A stretch of 64,000 nt of DNA. It comes from Paenibacillus pectinilyticus. GTDB taxonomy: Bacteria > Bacillota > Bacilli > Paenibacillales > NBRC-103111. A program made the translations under genes and the position numbers. Below are positions 51,294-59,442 of this stretch, piece after piece. Under the pieces are notes generated by a model. That model had not been told where the DNA came from. It did no database searches and saw nothing but the letters and a program-made list of their open reading frames with translations. Positions within the stretch are counted from its first letter, which is position 1. Each line of letters starts with the position of its first letter. Location of the stretch: the NCBI RefSeq assembly GCF_001700435.1, contig NZ_LYPC01000027.1, positions 310,380 to 374,379 of the forward strand, in the 5' to 3' direction.

Positions 51294-52631
51294 CTACATG
51301 TTCTTAGCTTCTTCTAATTCTTTCACAATTTGTGGGAATTGCTTGTCTAATTTATAGAAGTAAAGAATAACGGCCATCAGGACACTCAGGATCATTGGCA
51401 AATAAATGTACATGAACAGAATGGACGAACGCGCAGATTCACTGATATGTTCTTGACCGCCAACATAACCCCCGAAAGCTAACAACCAGCCGACTATCGC
51501 GGCACCAAGACCACTTCCCGCTTTGGAACCGAAGCTGCCTGCACTGTAAACGAGACCTTCAGTACGCATCCCTGTTTTCCACTCACCATATTCAACTGTA
51601 TCCGCCAGCATGGCGAACATCGTTGCAGCTAATGGTACGCCGCCAAGTGATTTGACTACGGAAGCAATGATGACAATCTTGAGATTTGACGGATCAATGA
51701 TCGTAATGGCGGCACCAATAATCGTAATGAGTAAGCCAATAATGGCGGAGTTGCGCTTGCCGAACTTTTTAATAATCGGAGCAACGAACAGTAAGCCAAG
51801 CACTAACGGAACAAAAGAGATGAGGCCCAGTACAGACATTAATTCAACATTGTTTAAAATATATTGCGCATAATAAATATTAACTGCAGTGCTAACCGAT
51901 GTATTGATAAAGCTTAGGACCATGAAGGCCACTAGTAATGCCCAGTATTTGTTGCGGAAAAGAGCCTTCAGCGATCGGCGAAGCGGAACTGCTTTTTGAA
52001 CTACAGCTGGCTTAACCCGCTCTTTTGTTGTACGGAACGTAATCAAGAATAATACTGCGGCAACTGCTCCATAAACGATGAAGGTCATCGTCCATCCGTG
52101 CTTGCCTCCGCCGAAGCCATTGACGATCGGAACGGTCATCGTACTAACCGCTACCGCACCAAAGATTGCCATTAGCATACGGAAGATGTTAAGGAGAGAT
52201 CTTTCGTACGGCTCCTGTGTAATCAGTGAATTCAACACACCATAAGGAACGTTGGCACCTGAATAGATAATATTGATCAGGAAATAGGTCGCATAAGCGT
52301 AAACAAGAGCTCCGGTATGCCCTAGATCAGGAGCTGAGAAGAGTAACACGCCGGAGATACCGAAGGGGATGGCCAGCCAGAGCAGCCAAGGACGAGCCTT
52401 GCCGTGCTTGCTTCTCGTTTTATCCACGAGTACACCAATCCCAATATCGACGAAAGCATCGAAGAAACGGGCGATCAATAGCAACGTACCTACGGTAGCT
52501 GCAGAGAAGCCAACGATATCTGTATAATAAAAGGTTAAGAATGTCGCAGCAGACGTCCAGATGAGATTACTTGCTAGATCTCCAACACCGTACCCGAGTT
52601 TCTCAGAAAATTTGATTTTCGTATGTTCCAT
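51294..52631 (-). CDS. GPH family glycoside/pentoside transporter
   Basis: The 445-residue protein has 12 hydrophobic segments and clear GPH (MelB/XynP-like) motifs: EKLGYGVGDLASNLIW at the start, DKTRSKHGKARPWLLW after the second segment, and DTVEYGEWKTGMRTEGLVYS late in the protein. It imports glycosides or pentosides by cation symport. It lies 22 bases after the GH3 gene, so uptake and hydrolysis are coupled, similar to xynP-xynB units of Bacillus. Confidence 0.92.
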   Translation of the reverse strand: MEHTKIKFSEKLGYGVGDLASNLIWTSAATFLTFYYTDIVGFSAATVGTLLLIARFFDAFVDIGIGVLVDKTRSKHGKARPWLLWLAIPFGISGVLLFSAPDLGHTGALVYAYATYFLINIIYSGANVPYGVLNSLITQEPYERSLLNIFRMLMAIFGAVAVSTMTVPIVNGFGGGKHGWTMTFIVYGAVAAVLFLITFRTTKERVKPAVVQKAVPLRRSLKALFRNKYWALLVAFMVLSFINTSVSTAVNIYYAQYILNNVELMSVLGLISFVPLVLGLLFVAPIIKKFGKRNSAIIGLLITIIGAAITIIDPSNLKIVIIASVVKSLGGVPLAATMFAMLADTVEYGEWKTGMRTEGLVYSAGSFGSKAGSGLGAAIVGWLLAFGGYVGGQEHISESARSSILFMYIYLPMILSVLMAVILYFYKLDKQFPQIVKELEEAKNM

Positions 52632-52653
52632 AGCGATTTCCTCACTTCTAAGA

Positions 52654-54924
52654 TTAGTTTTGTGCGTTCAGTTGGAGGAGTAGATGTTCAACCATTTCGT
52701 CTGAGAAAGCGCCTTGGCTGAACGTAACTAAGTTACGGAGTGGCATGGAAACCAGTGCGGCTTGCATGATCTTGGCCATTTTCTCGTCCCCATCGGAGAT
52801 CCCCATGGAAGCTTGGAAGTTCTGCGTAAGTGCTTGCATCATCGGTGCAGCAATTGGGTTTCTCATAAGATCACCAAGTAAAGAGTTGCGTGTAAATGTT
52901 TGAGGAACCGCTACCGTAGAAGTCACTTGAAGCTTAGCTTGCAAGGCAATCGCCCTGGACGATCCACCGATCATAATCTCGAATTCGCCGCTTTCAACGT
53001 GCCAATCCTTCAGTGCGACATTGTAATAAGCGAAGGCTCTTTTATCGAGTGTAAATGAGACTGTCGTCTGTTCGCCTGGCTGTAATTCAACTTTCGCAAA
53101 CTCTTTCAATTCTTTGTCGGGTCTGCTGACAGAGCTTTCGATGTCTTTCACATACAGTTGAACGGTTTCTTTCCCTGCACGAGTTCCGGTATTGGTGAGA
53201 GTGACTTGAACATCAACGGTTTCTGTATCCATCAATTCACTGCGGCTGATAATCAGGTTCGAATAAGCAAAGGTTGTATAACTGAGTCCGTGTCCGAATG
53301 GGAAAAGGGTTTGCATTTTTTTCTTGTCATAGTAGCGATATCCTACGAAGATACCTTCCTTATATTCCACGCGATCGCCTTCGCCAGGGAAGTTCAGGTA
53401 GGAAGGATTGTCTTCCAACTTCAAAGGGAACGTCTCTGCTAATTTGCCGCTTGGATTGGATTCACCGAATAGGACATGCGCGATTGCACTGCCAACAGCT
53501 TGGCCGGCTAAGTACGTTTCAACAATGGCGCCAACAGAAGGGGCCCAAGGCATTTCTAAGGCGGAGCCGTTCATCAAAACGACGACGACGTTGCCCTGAA
53601 CAGAGGAAACCGCTTCAATGAGTTGTCGTTGGTTTTCAGGCAGCTTCAAGTGCGCGCGGTCAGCCAATTCGGATTCGAATCCATCAGGTAACCCTGCGAA
53701 AATAACGGTTATCTCAGCAGATTGAGCAGCTAGCTTGGCTTCTTCGACGAGACCTTGGTCGACATCTTCTGTATCTAAAGCATACCCAGGTGCATACGTG
53801 ATAAAATTTGGATTTGCAGCAAGCTGCTTGATTTCATCAAGCGGAATCTCAACCCGCGTTGGCACGACAAAAGCACTGCCGCTGCCTTGGTATTTCGGCT
53901 TCTCTGCAAGCGCGCCGATAATCGCCACTTTACGGTTTTTATCCAGCGGAAGTAGGCCATCTTCATTTTTCAAAAGAACCATACTTTCGCTAGCTACTCG
54001 ACGTGCCAGTTGGTGATGTTGCTCAGAATCGAAGGAAGCATTCTCTTTTTTGTTATCTAGGTGCATAAAAATAAGTTGAAGCATCCGTTCTACCGCGACA
54101 TCAAGCACGTCCTCGGACAACTTCTCATGATTCACAGCATGAAGGATTTTACCCGCACTGAGGCTATTTCCAGGCATTTCAAGCTCAAGACCGCCAGCTA
54201 AGGAATCGACGATTTGATCAACCGCGCCCCAATCGGAGACGATTAAGCCTTCAAAACCCCACTCATTGCGGAGTACGTCGCCTAATAAATGCTCATTTTG
54301 GGAGGCATAACTGCCGTTAATTTTGTTGTAAGCGGTCATCAATGTCCAAGGTTGACCTTTTTTAACCGCTCCTTCAAAGCTGGCTAAATAAATTTCGCGA
54401 AGTGTGCGCTCGTCGATAATTGCATCATAGGACATCCGGTGATGTTCTTGGTTGTTCGCTGCAAAATGCTTGAGTGAAGTACCAACACCTTGACTTTGTA
54501 CGCCTTGGATATGACTAGCAGCAATCTCAGAAGAAAGGTAGGGATCCTCAGAAAAATATTCGAAGTTACGTCCACCCAGTGGTGAACGTTTAATGTTGGC
54601 CCCAGGTCCAAGCAATACAGCCACATTCTCAGCTTGGCACACCTCGCCAAGTGCGACCCCGACTTCGCGGATCAAATCACGGTTCCACGTACTCGCTAGC
54701 CCGGCAGCGGTTGGAAAGCAAGTGGAGGGAATGCCAGCATTCATATTAATGCCCTCACCAGCAGCAGCTTGTTTATTAAGACCATTAGGGCCATTGGCAA
54801 CCATAATGGATGGAATACCTAAACGCTCAACACCCTTCAAATGCCAAACATCTAAACCGGAACATAGATTAGCTTTTTCTTCTAAAGTCATTTGTGAAAC
54901 GATCTTGTGTATGTCACGATTCAT
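52654..54924 (-). CDS. Glycoside hydrolase family 3 with changed -1 subsite
   Basis: The 756-residue protein aligns closely with the GH3 at 26852, including KH at 152-153, the nucleophile Asp231 (IVSDWGAV), the fibronectin III-like domain and the tail from TRNSLLGDLM. The subsite motif TDGPHGLR is ANGPNGLN here: Asp44 and Arg50, which normally hold the non-reducing sugar, are both Asn. This suggests altered specificity or weak activity. It has no signal peptide. It is the first gene of the operon with the GPH transporter and the HPr-like protein, and is divergent from an AraC-type regulator; a cre-like site lies 35 bases upstream. Confidence 0.9.
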   Translation of the reverse strand: MNRDIHKIVSQMTLEEKANLCSGLDVWHLKGVERLGIPSIMVANGPNGLNKQAAAGEGINMNAGIPSTCFPTAAGLASTWNRDLIREVGVALGEVCQAENVAVLLGPGANIKRSPLGGRNFEYFSEDPYLSSEIAASHIQGVQSQGVGTSLKHFAANNQEHHRMSYDAIIDERTLREIYLASFEGAVKKGQPWTLMTAYNKINGSYASQNEHLLGDVLRNEWGFEGLIVSDWGAVDQIVDSLAGGLELEMPGNSLSAGKILHAVNHEKLSEDVLDVAVERMLQLIFMHLDNKKENASFDSEQHHQLARRVASESMVLLKNEDGLLPLDKNRKVAIIGALAEKPKYQGSGSAFVVPTRVEIPLDEIKQLAANPNFITYAPGYALDTEDVDQGLVEEAKLAAQSAEITVIFAGLPDGFESELADRAHLKLPENQRQLIEAVSSVQGNVVVVLMNGSALEMPWAPSVGAIVETYLAGQAVGSAIAHVLFGESNPSGKLAETFPLKLEDNPSYLNFPGEGDRVEYKEGIFVGYRYYDKKKMQTLFPFGHGLSYTTFAYSNLIISRSELMDTETVDVQVTLTNTGTRAGKETVQLYVKDIESSVSRPDKELKEFAKVELQPGEQTTVSFTLDKRAFAYYNVALKDWHVESGEFEIMIGGSSRAIALQAKLQVTSTVAVPQTFTRNSLLGDLMRNPIAAPMMQALTQNFQASMGISDGDEKMAKIMQAALVSMPLRNLVTFSQGAFSDEMVEHLLLQLNAQN

Positions 54925-54958
54925 TTTAGAAATCCCCCTAATGTTAAATGTTAGATAT

Positions 54959-54973
54959 ATGAAGCGTTTTCAT
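54959..54973. promoter_or_regulatory. Candidate cre (CcpA) site upstream of the GH3 operon
   Basis: The minus strand reads ATGAAAACGCTTCAT, matching WTGNAANCGNWNNCW at 14 of 15 positions. It sits between the GH3 operon and the divergent AraC gene, 35 bases from the GH3 start, a place where CcpA would repress. Confidence 0.45.
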
Positions 54974-55062
54974 TTCTGGCTACTCACTCATTATAGATGA
55001 TCACTCTCTCGTAAATATGGTATGATTATTTGAAAAACAGTATATTTATTAGGAGTCAATAG

Positions 55063-56292
55063 ATGGAATTTAATCCTGCCTTTTTAGCCGAAAGTATTTA
55101 TGAAAGCTTGCTGCTACCTGTCTATTGGTTGAGTGAAGATGTCACAGAAGATAAAGAATTTATCGAAAGCGATGTTCATCTTTCTTTTTCTGCGATACAC
55201 AATCCCGAATATTTGCGACAACTGATTAAGCGAACGTGGGATAAGACATTTCCAGTTATCCAAACAACAGAGTTTCTGGAACAGTTTGTCTTGCAGCCTG
55301 TTTATTCGGAAGGGAAACGCATAGGGACATTCGTTGTTGGCCCCACGATTGATCATAGGGTAGCAGAGGAGACCATTCGAAATCTCATGAATGATAGTGA
55401 GGTTCCAACGAAATTGCAGCCGATATGGGCTGACTATTTACATAGTCTAACGATTGTTTCCAAACAGCGATTATTTCACATGGGGTTGATGATGCATTGG
55501 ATTGTGAATCGAGAGGCGTTAGAACTGACTGATGTGCTTGAACTTAATTTTCGGTTGGGGCAACGGTTTGTTTCGGAGGAAGCCATTGAGCTCTCAATGT
55601 CCGACATGAAAGAGTTTGCTAGCCTTCACACGAGTCCAGAGATTGAACAAATCTTATTACGGCATATTAAAAATGGGGATAAATCAGCACTTAAGAATAT
55701 GTTTGTCATGGGATCGATTGGGGAGGCGGGCACGCTTTCCAAACGGAGTCATTTGAGAAGCCGCAAAAATATTGCTATCTGCGGGATTGCTGTAGCCGTT
55801 CGCGCGGCGATAGAGGGTGGACTATATACGGAGTTAGCGTACCGCTTAAGCGATACGTATATTCAACACATTGAAGATCTGACGGATGTTCGCGCGGTAG
55901 AAACGGCAATGATTGATGCCTTCTTGGATATTGCAGGGCGCGTAAGCGAGAACCGCAAAGGGGCTGTTTCGAAGCCAATCGCGAAGTGCCGCGAATATAT
56001 TTACAATCATCTGTATGAAGCACTGCCCATTGCGGAGCTGGCTGAACAGACAGGCTTGAACGGAACGTATTTATCCTCTCTTTTCAAGAAGGAAACAGGC
56101 ATAACGATCACTACCTTTATCCAACAGGAAAAAATGGAAGAAGCTAAGAAACTGCTGGATTTCACAAGTGAATCGGTCTCCACGATTGCGACCCGATTGA
56201 ACTACTATGACCAGACGCACTTCATCAAGTCATTCAAAAAACATGCCGGTGTCACGCCGAAACAATATCGCGATCGAAAGAAGTTGAAGTGA
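55063..56292 (+). CDS. AraC family regulator
   Basis: The 409-residue protein has a large N-terminal region (about 1-290) with no motif I know, which has the look of the sensor part of YesN-like regulators without a receiver, and a C-terminal two-HTH AraC domain (PIAELAEQTGLNGTYLSSLFKKETG ... VSTIATRLNYYDQTHFIKSFKKHAG). Divergent from the GH3-GPH-HPr operon with 138 bases between, it is the natural activator of that operon. A terminator follows the stop. Confidence 0.9.
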   Translation: MEFNPAFLAESIYESLLLPVYWLSEDVTEDKEFIESDVHLSFSAIHNPEYLRQLIKRTWDKTFPVIQTTEFLEQFVLQPVYSEGKRIGTFVVGPTIDHRVAEETIRNLMNDSEVPTKLQPIWADYLHSLTIVSKQRLFHMGLMMHWIVNREALELTDVLELNFRLGQRFVSEEAIELSMSDMKEFASLHTSPEIEQILLRHIKNGDKSALKNMFVMGSIGEAGTLSKRSHLRSRKNIAICGIAVAVRAAIEGGLYTELAYRLSDTYIQHIEDLTDVRAVETAMIDAFLDIAGRVSENRKGAVSKPIAKCREYIYNHLYEALPIAELAEQTGLNGTYLSSLFKKETGITITTFIQQEKMEEAKKLLDFTSESVSTIATRLNYYDQTHFIKSFKKHAGVTPKQYRDRKKLK

Positions 56293-56298
56293 TTGACG

Positions 56299-56328
56299 AA
56301 AACCCCGTGTCCGAGGACATGGGGTTTT
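56299..56328. terminator. Bidirectional terminator
   Basis: AAAACCCCGTGTCC (56299-56312) pairs with GGACATGGGGTTTT (56315-56328) with one G-T pair. It separates the convergent AraC and SDR genes. Confidence 0.85.
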
Positions 56329-56350
56329 ATGGGTTATCAAAGGCAATTGC

Positions 56351-57094
56351 TTATTGAGCTGTATATCCGCCGTCTACCAAGAGGCTTGTCCCCGTAATGA
56401 ACGAGGCGTCATCGCTAGCAAGGAAAAGTACAGCTTTGGCGACTTCATCAGGTCTGCCTAGGCGGCCAACAGGATGCAGACTAATGAGGTGCTCGTTAAG
56501 AGCTTCATTACGACCTGCAATCAATGGTGTATCAATGTAGCCAGGACAAATGGCATTCACGCGAATGCCTTCTTTCCCATAAGTAACACCTAAGCTTTGT
56601 GTTAATAATTTTACGCCGCCTTTGGCCGCAGCATACGCTGTTACACCGCTTTTACCTACATGGCTGTGAATGGAACCGCAGTTCACGATTGCGCCCCCAG
56701 TGCCTTGGAGAAGCATTTGTTCAATTGCATATTTGTCACAAAGGAAGACGCCGGATAGATTGATATCAATCGTTTTTTGCCACAGTTCATAGGATAATTT
56801 ATGAGCGGGCGCATCGTTGGCAATACCTGCATTAGCAAATAGGATATCGAGCTTACCATAAGCTTTAACCGTTTCTTGAATCATCGTTTGGACGTCGGAC
56901 TCTTTGGTCACATCCGTTTTCACGAATAACGAATCATGGCCCTGGGCATTGAGTTCTTCCGAAACGATTGAGCCTCGATCAGAGAAGTCGGCAATGACAA
57001 CCTTCGCGCCTTCAACCGCAAATAATCGAGCTGTTTCCTCACCAATTCCGCTTGCGCCACCGGTAACAATCACTATTTTATTTTGAAATCGCAT
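56351..57094 (-). CDS. Short-chain dehydrogenase/reductase (classical SDR)
   Basis: The 247-residue enzyme has the full classical SDR set: TGGASGIG (11-18) for NAD(P), FANAG (86-90), Ser141, and the catalytic pair Tyr154-Lys158 in YAAAK, with the PGYIDTP substrate loop and the GTSLLVDGGYTAQ end. Asp36 at the end of beta-2 (VVIADFS) favours NAD over NADP. The substrate is unknown. It is divergent from a LysR-type regulator that probably controls it. Confidence 0.93.
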   Translation of the reverse strand: MRFQNKIVIVTGGASGIGEETARLFAVEGAKVVIADFSDRGSIVSEELNAQGHDSLFVKTDVTKESDVQTMIQETVKAYGKLDILFANAGIANDAPAHKLSYELWQKTIDINLSGVFLCDKYAIEQMLLQGTGGAIVNCGSIHSHVGKSGVTAYAAAKGGVKLLTQSLGVTYGKEGIRVNAICPGYIDTPLIAGRNEALNEHLISLHPVGRLGRPDEVAKAVLFLASDDASFITGTSLLVDGGYTAQ

Positions 57095-57249
57095 AGGAAT
57101 CCCTGCCTTTAGTTATGATATGAAAGTGTAATCGGTCAGACAAGTTAAACAGCAACAACAACGTTACATATCTAGTATAAGTCTAATGTCCTTCTGATTA
57201 AATTAAGGATAACTTAGCCTTACTTAAATTCAATTAAAGGTTGTCTGCG

Positions 57250-58143
57250 ATGAATATGGAACAGTTGGCGTATGTGGTGGAAGTTGCGAAAATGAATTCA
57301 CTCTCCGCGGCATCTCAGCATTTGCATATGACATTATCCGCGTTAAGCCAGTCTATTTCTAATTTGGAATCCGAGCTCGGTGTGAAATTATTTACGCGTT
57401 CTAGGCAAGGTACCGTGCCAACGCCCGAAGGAAGGGTTCTTATTCAAAAGGCTGCTGAGGTACTGGATAAGGTACAGGAACTCAAGGATGAGGCACAGAG
57501 CTTTACAAGCACAATTACAGGCGAAATACGAATAGCTACGATTCCTGGTCCTATGTCTTTATTAGTTAAAACGATTGCAAGTTATAAAAAAGATTATCCG
57601 CACGTTCGAATTGAAATTTCCGAAAAAAGTTCGCAGGACATTCTGAACGATATTCATCATAATCACATTGATTTGGGGCTCATAGTTAGGTATGAGGAGC
57701 TGGAACCAAGCTTAGTTGATCTTATTTTTGATCAATTGGTTGATGCTAGAATGGTCTGCTGCGTCAGTAGAAATGGGAAGCTGGCCTTACAGGAATCGCT
57801 CAAACCCACAGATATTCTTCCAGTTCCACTTGTTTTATATCAGGAAGATTATGTTCGTTGGTTTGTGGATCAAATTGCTCTCACATACGGACCCGCCGAT
57901 GTGCTGTTCACGACCAATAATACAGAAGCCATTAAACGTGCCTTGAAAGAAGAGTTGGCCATTACCTTAGGATTGGATTATAGCTTTACTGTCGAGGATC
58001 GTTTATTCAATAAAGATTACGTCCTCTTACCTGTGGATACCCCTGAAAATCGTGTCGTGCCTCTCGGTTGGGTGCATATTGGCAACAGAAAAGGAGCGAA
58101 GTGGATGAAGAGCTTCATGAGCAGGTTGAAATTGGAGTTGTAG
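57250..58143 (+). CDS. LysR family regulator
   Basis: The 297-residue protein has the N-terminal LysR HTH (MEQLAYVVEVAKMNSLSAA ... LSALSQSISNLESELGVKLF) and a substrate-binding-like effector domain (GEIRIATIPGPMSLL ...). The start is chosen at the ATG 9 bases after AAAGG; the TTG at 57241 is too close. Divergent placement to the SDR gene with 155 bases between suggests control of that gene. Confidence 0.9.
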   Translation: MNMEQLAYVVEVAKMNSLSAASQHLHMTLSALSQSISNLESELGVKLFTRSRQGTVPTPEGRVLIQKAAEVLDKVQELKDEAQSFTSTITGEIRIATIPGPMSLLVKTIASYKKDYPHVRIEISEKSSQDILNDIHHNHIDLGLIVRYEELEPSLVDLIFDQLVDARMVCCVSRNGKLALQESLKPTDILPVPLVLYQEDYVRWFVDQIALTYGPADVLFTTNNTEAIKRALKEELAITLGLDYSFTVEDRLFNKDYVLLPVDTPENRVVPLGWVHIGNRKGAKWMKSFMSRLKLEL

Positions 58144-58167
58144 GGTTCTTAAAGTGGAAATAGGGAA

Positions 58168-58190
58168 GGAGGCACAGCGTGCCTCCCTTG
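58168..58190. terminator. Hairpin between convergent genes
   Basis: GGAGGCAC (58168-58175) pairs with GTGCCTCC (58179-58186) around AGC, followed by CTTGTT. It lies after the LysR gene and downstream of the convergent 52-residue gene. Confidence 0.6.
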
Positions 58191-58202
58191 TTCTCACCAA
58201 AT

Positions 58203-58361
58203 TTATCGATGCTCGACTAAATCAATGGCTCCTAGAATGACATGAGCAACCCCAAAGCCAAGAACACCAACACCTAGAAGCTTATACTTGCTTTTCAGCA
58301 TGGTAGCACCAGACGCAGAAACAACAGTTCCAAGAACAGCAGGAATTAATCCCTCGCGCAT
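58203..58361 (-). CDS. Small hydrophobic protein (52 aa), unknown
   Basis: This short frame reads MREGLIPAVLGTVVSASGAT, then a basic turn MLKSKYKL, then a glycine-rich hydrophobic stretch LGVGVLGFGVAHVILGAIDL and the end VEHR. The pattern is two membrane-spanning hairpin-like segments around a basic loop. AAGGGAG lies 8 bases before the ATG. Similar small proteins are common in Paenibacillus genomes as far as I recall, sometimes with unsupported names. The function is unknown. Confidence 0.65.
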   Translation of the reverse strand: MREGLIPAVLGTVVSASGATMLKSKYKLLGVGVLGFGVAHVILGAIDLVEHR

Positions 58362-58407
58362 GAACGTCACTCCCTTAGGTTAGTTTGGTAAGACAGCTTA
58401 GTTTGCT

Positions 58408-59325
58408 TCAACATGATGTTCTTATTCTTGAAATCGATTTACCCTCACGGAAATCTTTGGGGGATTGTTTTGTAATCCGTTTGAAAAGCTTGTTAAAGAA
58501 GCTCAGGTCTTCAAATCCGACCTGTTCCGCAATTGCAGCAATTTTGCTATCTGTGCGGATAAGTAGATCTTGAGCGACTTGTATGCGAATCGCGTTTCGA
58601 TACTCGACGAACGTTTTTCCGAAATGCTGCTTGAATTTCACCGAAAATGTTGAAAGACTCATCCCGCTAAGTGAGCTCATTTGCTCCAGTTGTAATGGAC
58701 TTGCGTAGTGAAGCGAGATAAATTTGGCCATATCCTCGAACAAGGCGCCGAAGTCTTGCAAGGGGGGCCAAGATGGATGCGTGTAGCTCGCATAGCGGCG
58801 GCTTAAGTCTATGAATAGCTCGATTAAACGATTTTTTATGATAATGCGATAGCCCATCGCTTTATGTTGAAATTCTTGCAGGAGTCGATCTAGATGCAAG
58901 ACGATTTCCATGTGCTCATGTTGATGTAATTGTAACCTAGTCTGAAAACCAGCATAGTTGCGGAAGAACGGCTCCATATAATAAAAATCTAGGAAGGAAG
59001 CTTCTTTGGACAACGCTCGAATCTCTGATTCAAGGACAGATGATTGAAATAGAATATTGTAGACGACCAAAGTGCCATCACTTGCCTCATAAGCATGTGG
59101 AACATAAGGTTCGATTACGAAAACATCACCTTTCGAAATATCAAACGACTGCCCTCGATACGTGTGACGTCCGACACCTTCCGATACATAGACGAATTCG
59201 ACGAACTGATGTGCGTGCAGCGGAATGACCTCACCGGGTGAGAAGGTATAACGCGCGGTGTAAAAGGGGAATTCTGTGCTTTCTAACCACATGGCATCCG
59301 TATAGAATAGTGCTTTCGTATCCAC
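58408..59325 (-). CDS. AraC family regulator with cupin sensor domain
   Basis: The 305-residue protein has an N-terminal cupin-type sugar-sensing domain (FSPGEVIPLHAHQFVEFVYVSEG ... GDVFVIEPYVPHAY, with the His-rich metal or ligand region) and a C-terminal AraC domain (LEQMSSLSGMSLSTFSVKFKQHFG ... IAAIAEQVGFEDLSFFNKLFKR). The start is GTG, 9 bases after AGGTGA. It is divergent from the ferritin-like gene at 59443 and may control it. Confidence 0.9.
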   Translation of the reverse strand: MDTKALFYTDAMWLESTEFPFYTARYTFSPGEVIPLHAHQFVEFVYVSEGVGRHTYRGQSFDISKGDVFVIEPYVPHAYEASDGTLVVYNILFQSSVLESEIRALSKEASFLDFYYMEPFFRNYAGFQTRLQLHQHEHMEIVLHLDRLLQEFQHKAMGYRIIIKNRLIELFIDLSRRYASYTHPSWPPLQDFGALFEDMAKFISLHYASPLQLEQMSSLSGMSLSTFSVKFKQHFGKTFVEYRNAIRIQVAQDLLIRTDSKIAAIAEQVGFEDLSFFNKLFKRITKQSPKDFREGKSISRIRTSC

Positions 59326-59442
59326 TTCGCAGAATCACCTCATAACCTCACAGAATAGACCAAGACTGTATTATTGAAACCCCTTACAATGAAAGAAAAA
59401 GCAACGATTTCTTTATTCTCACATGGAAGAGAGGATTTGACA

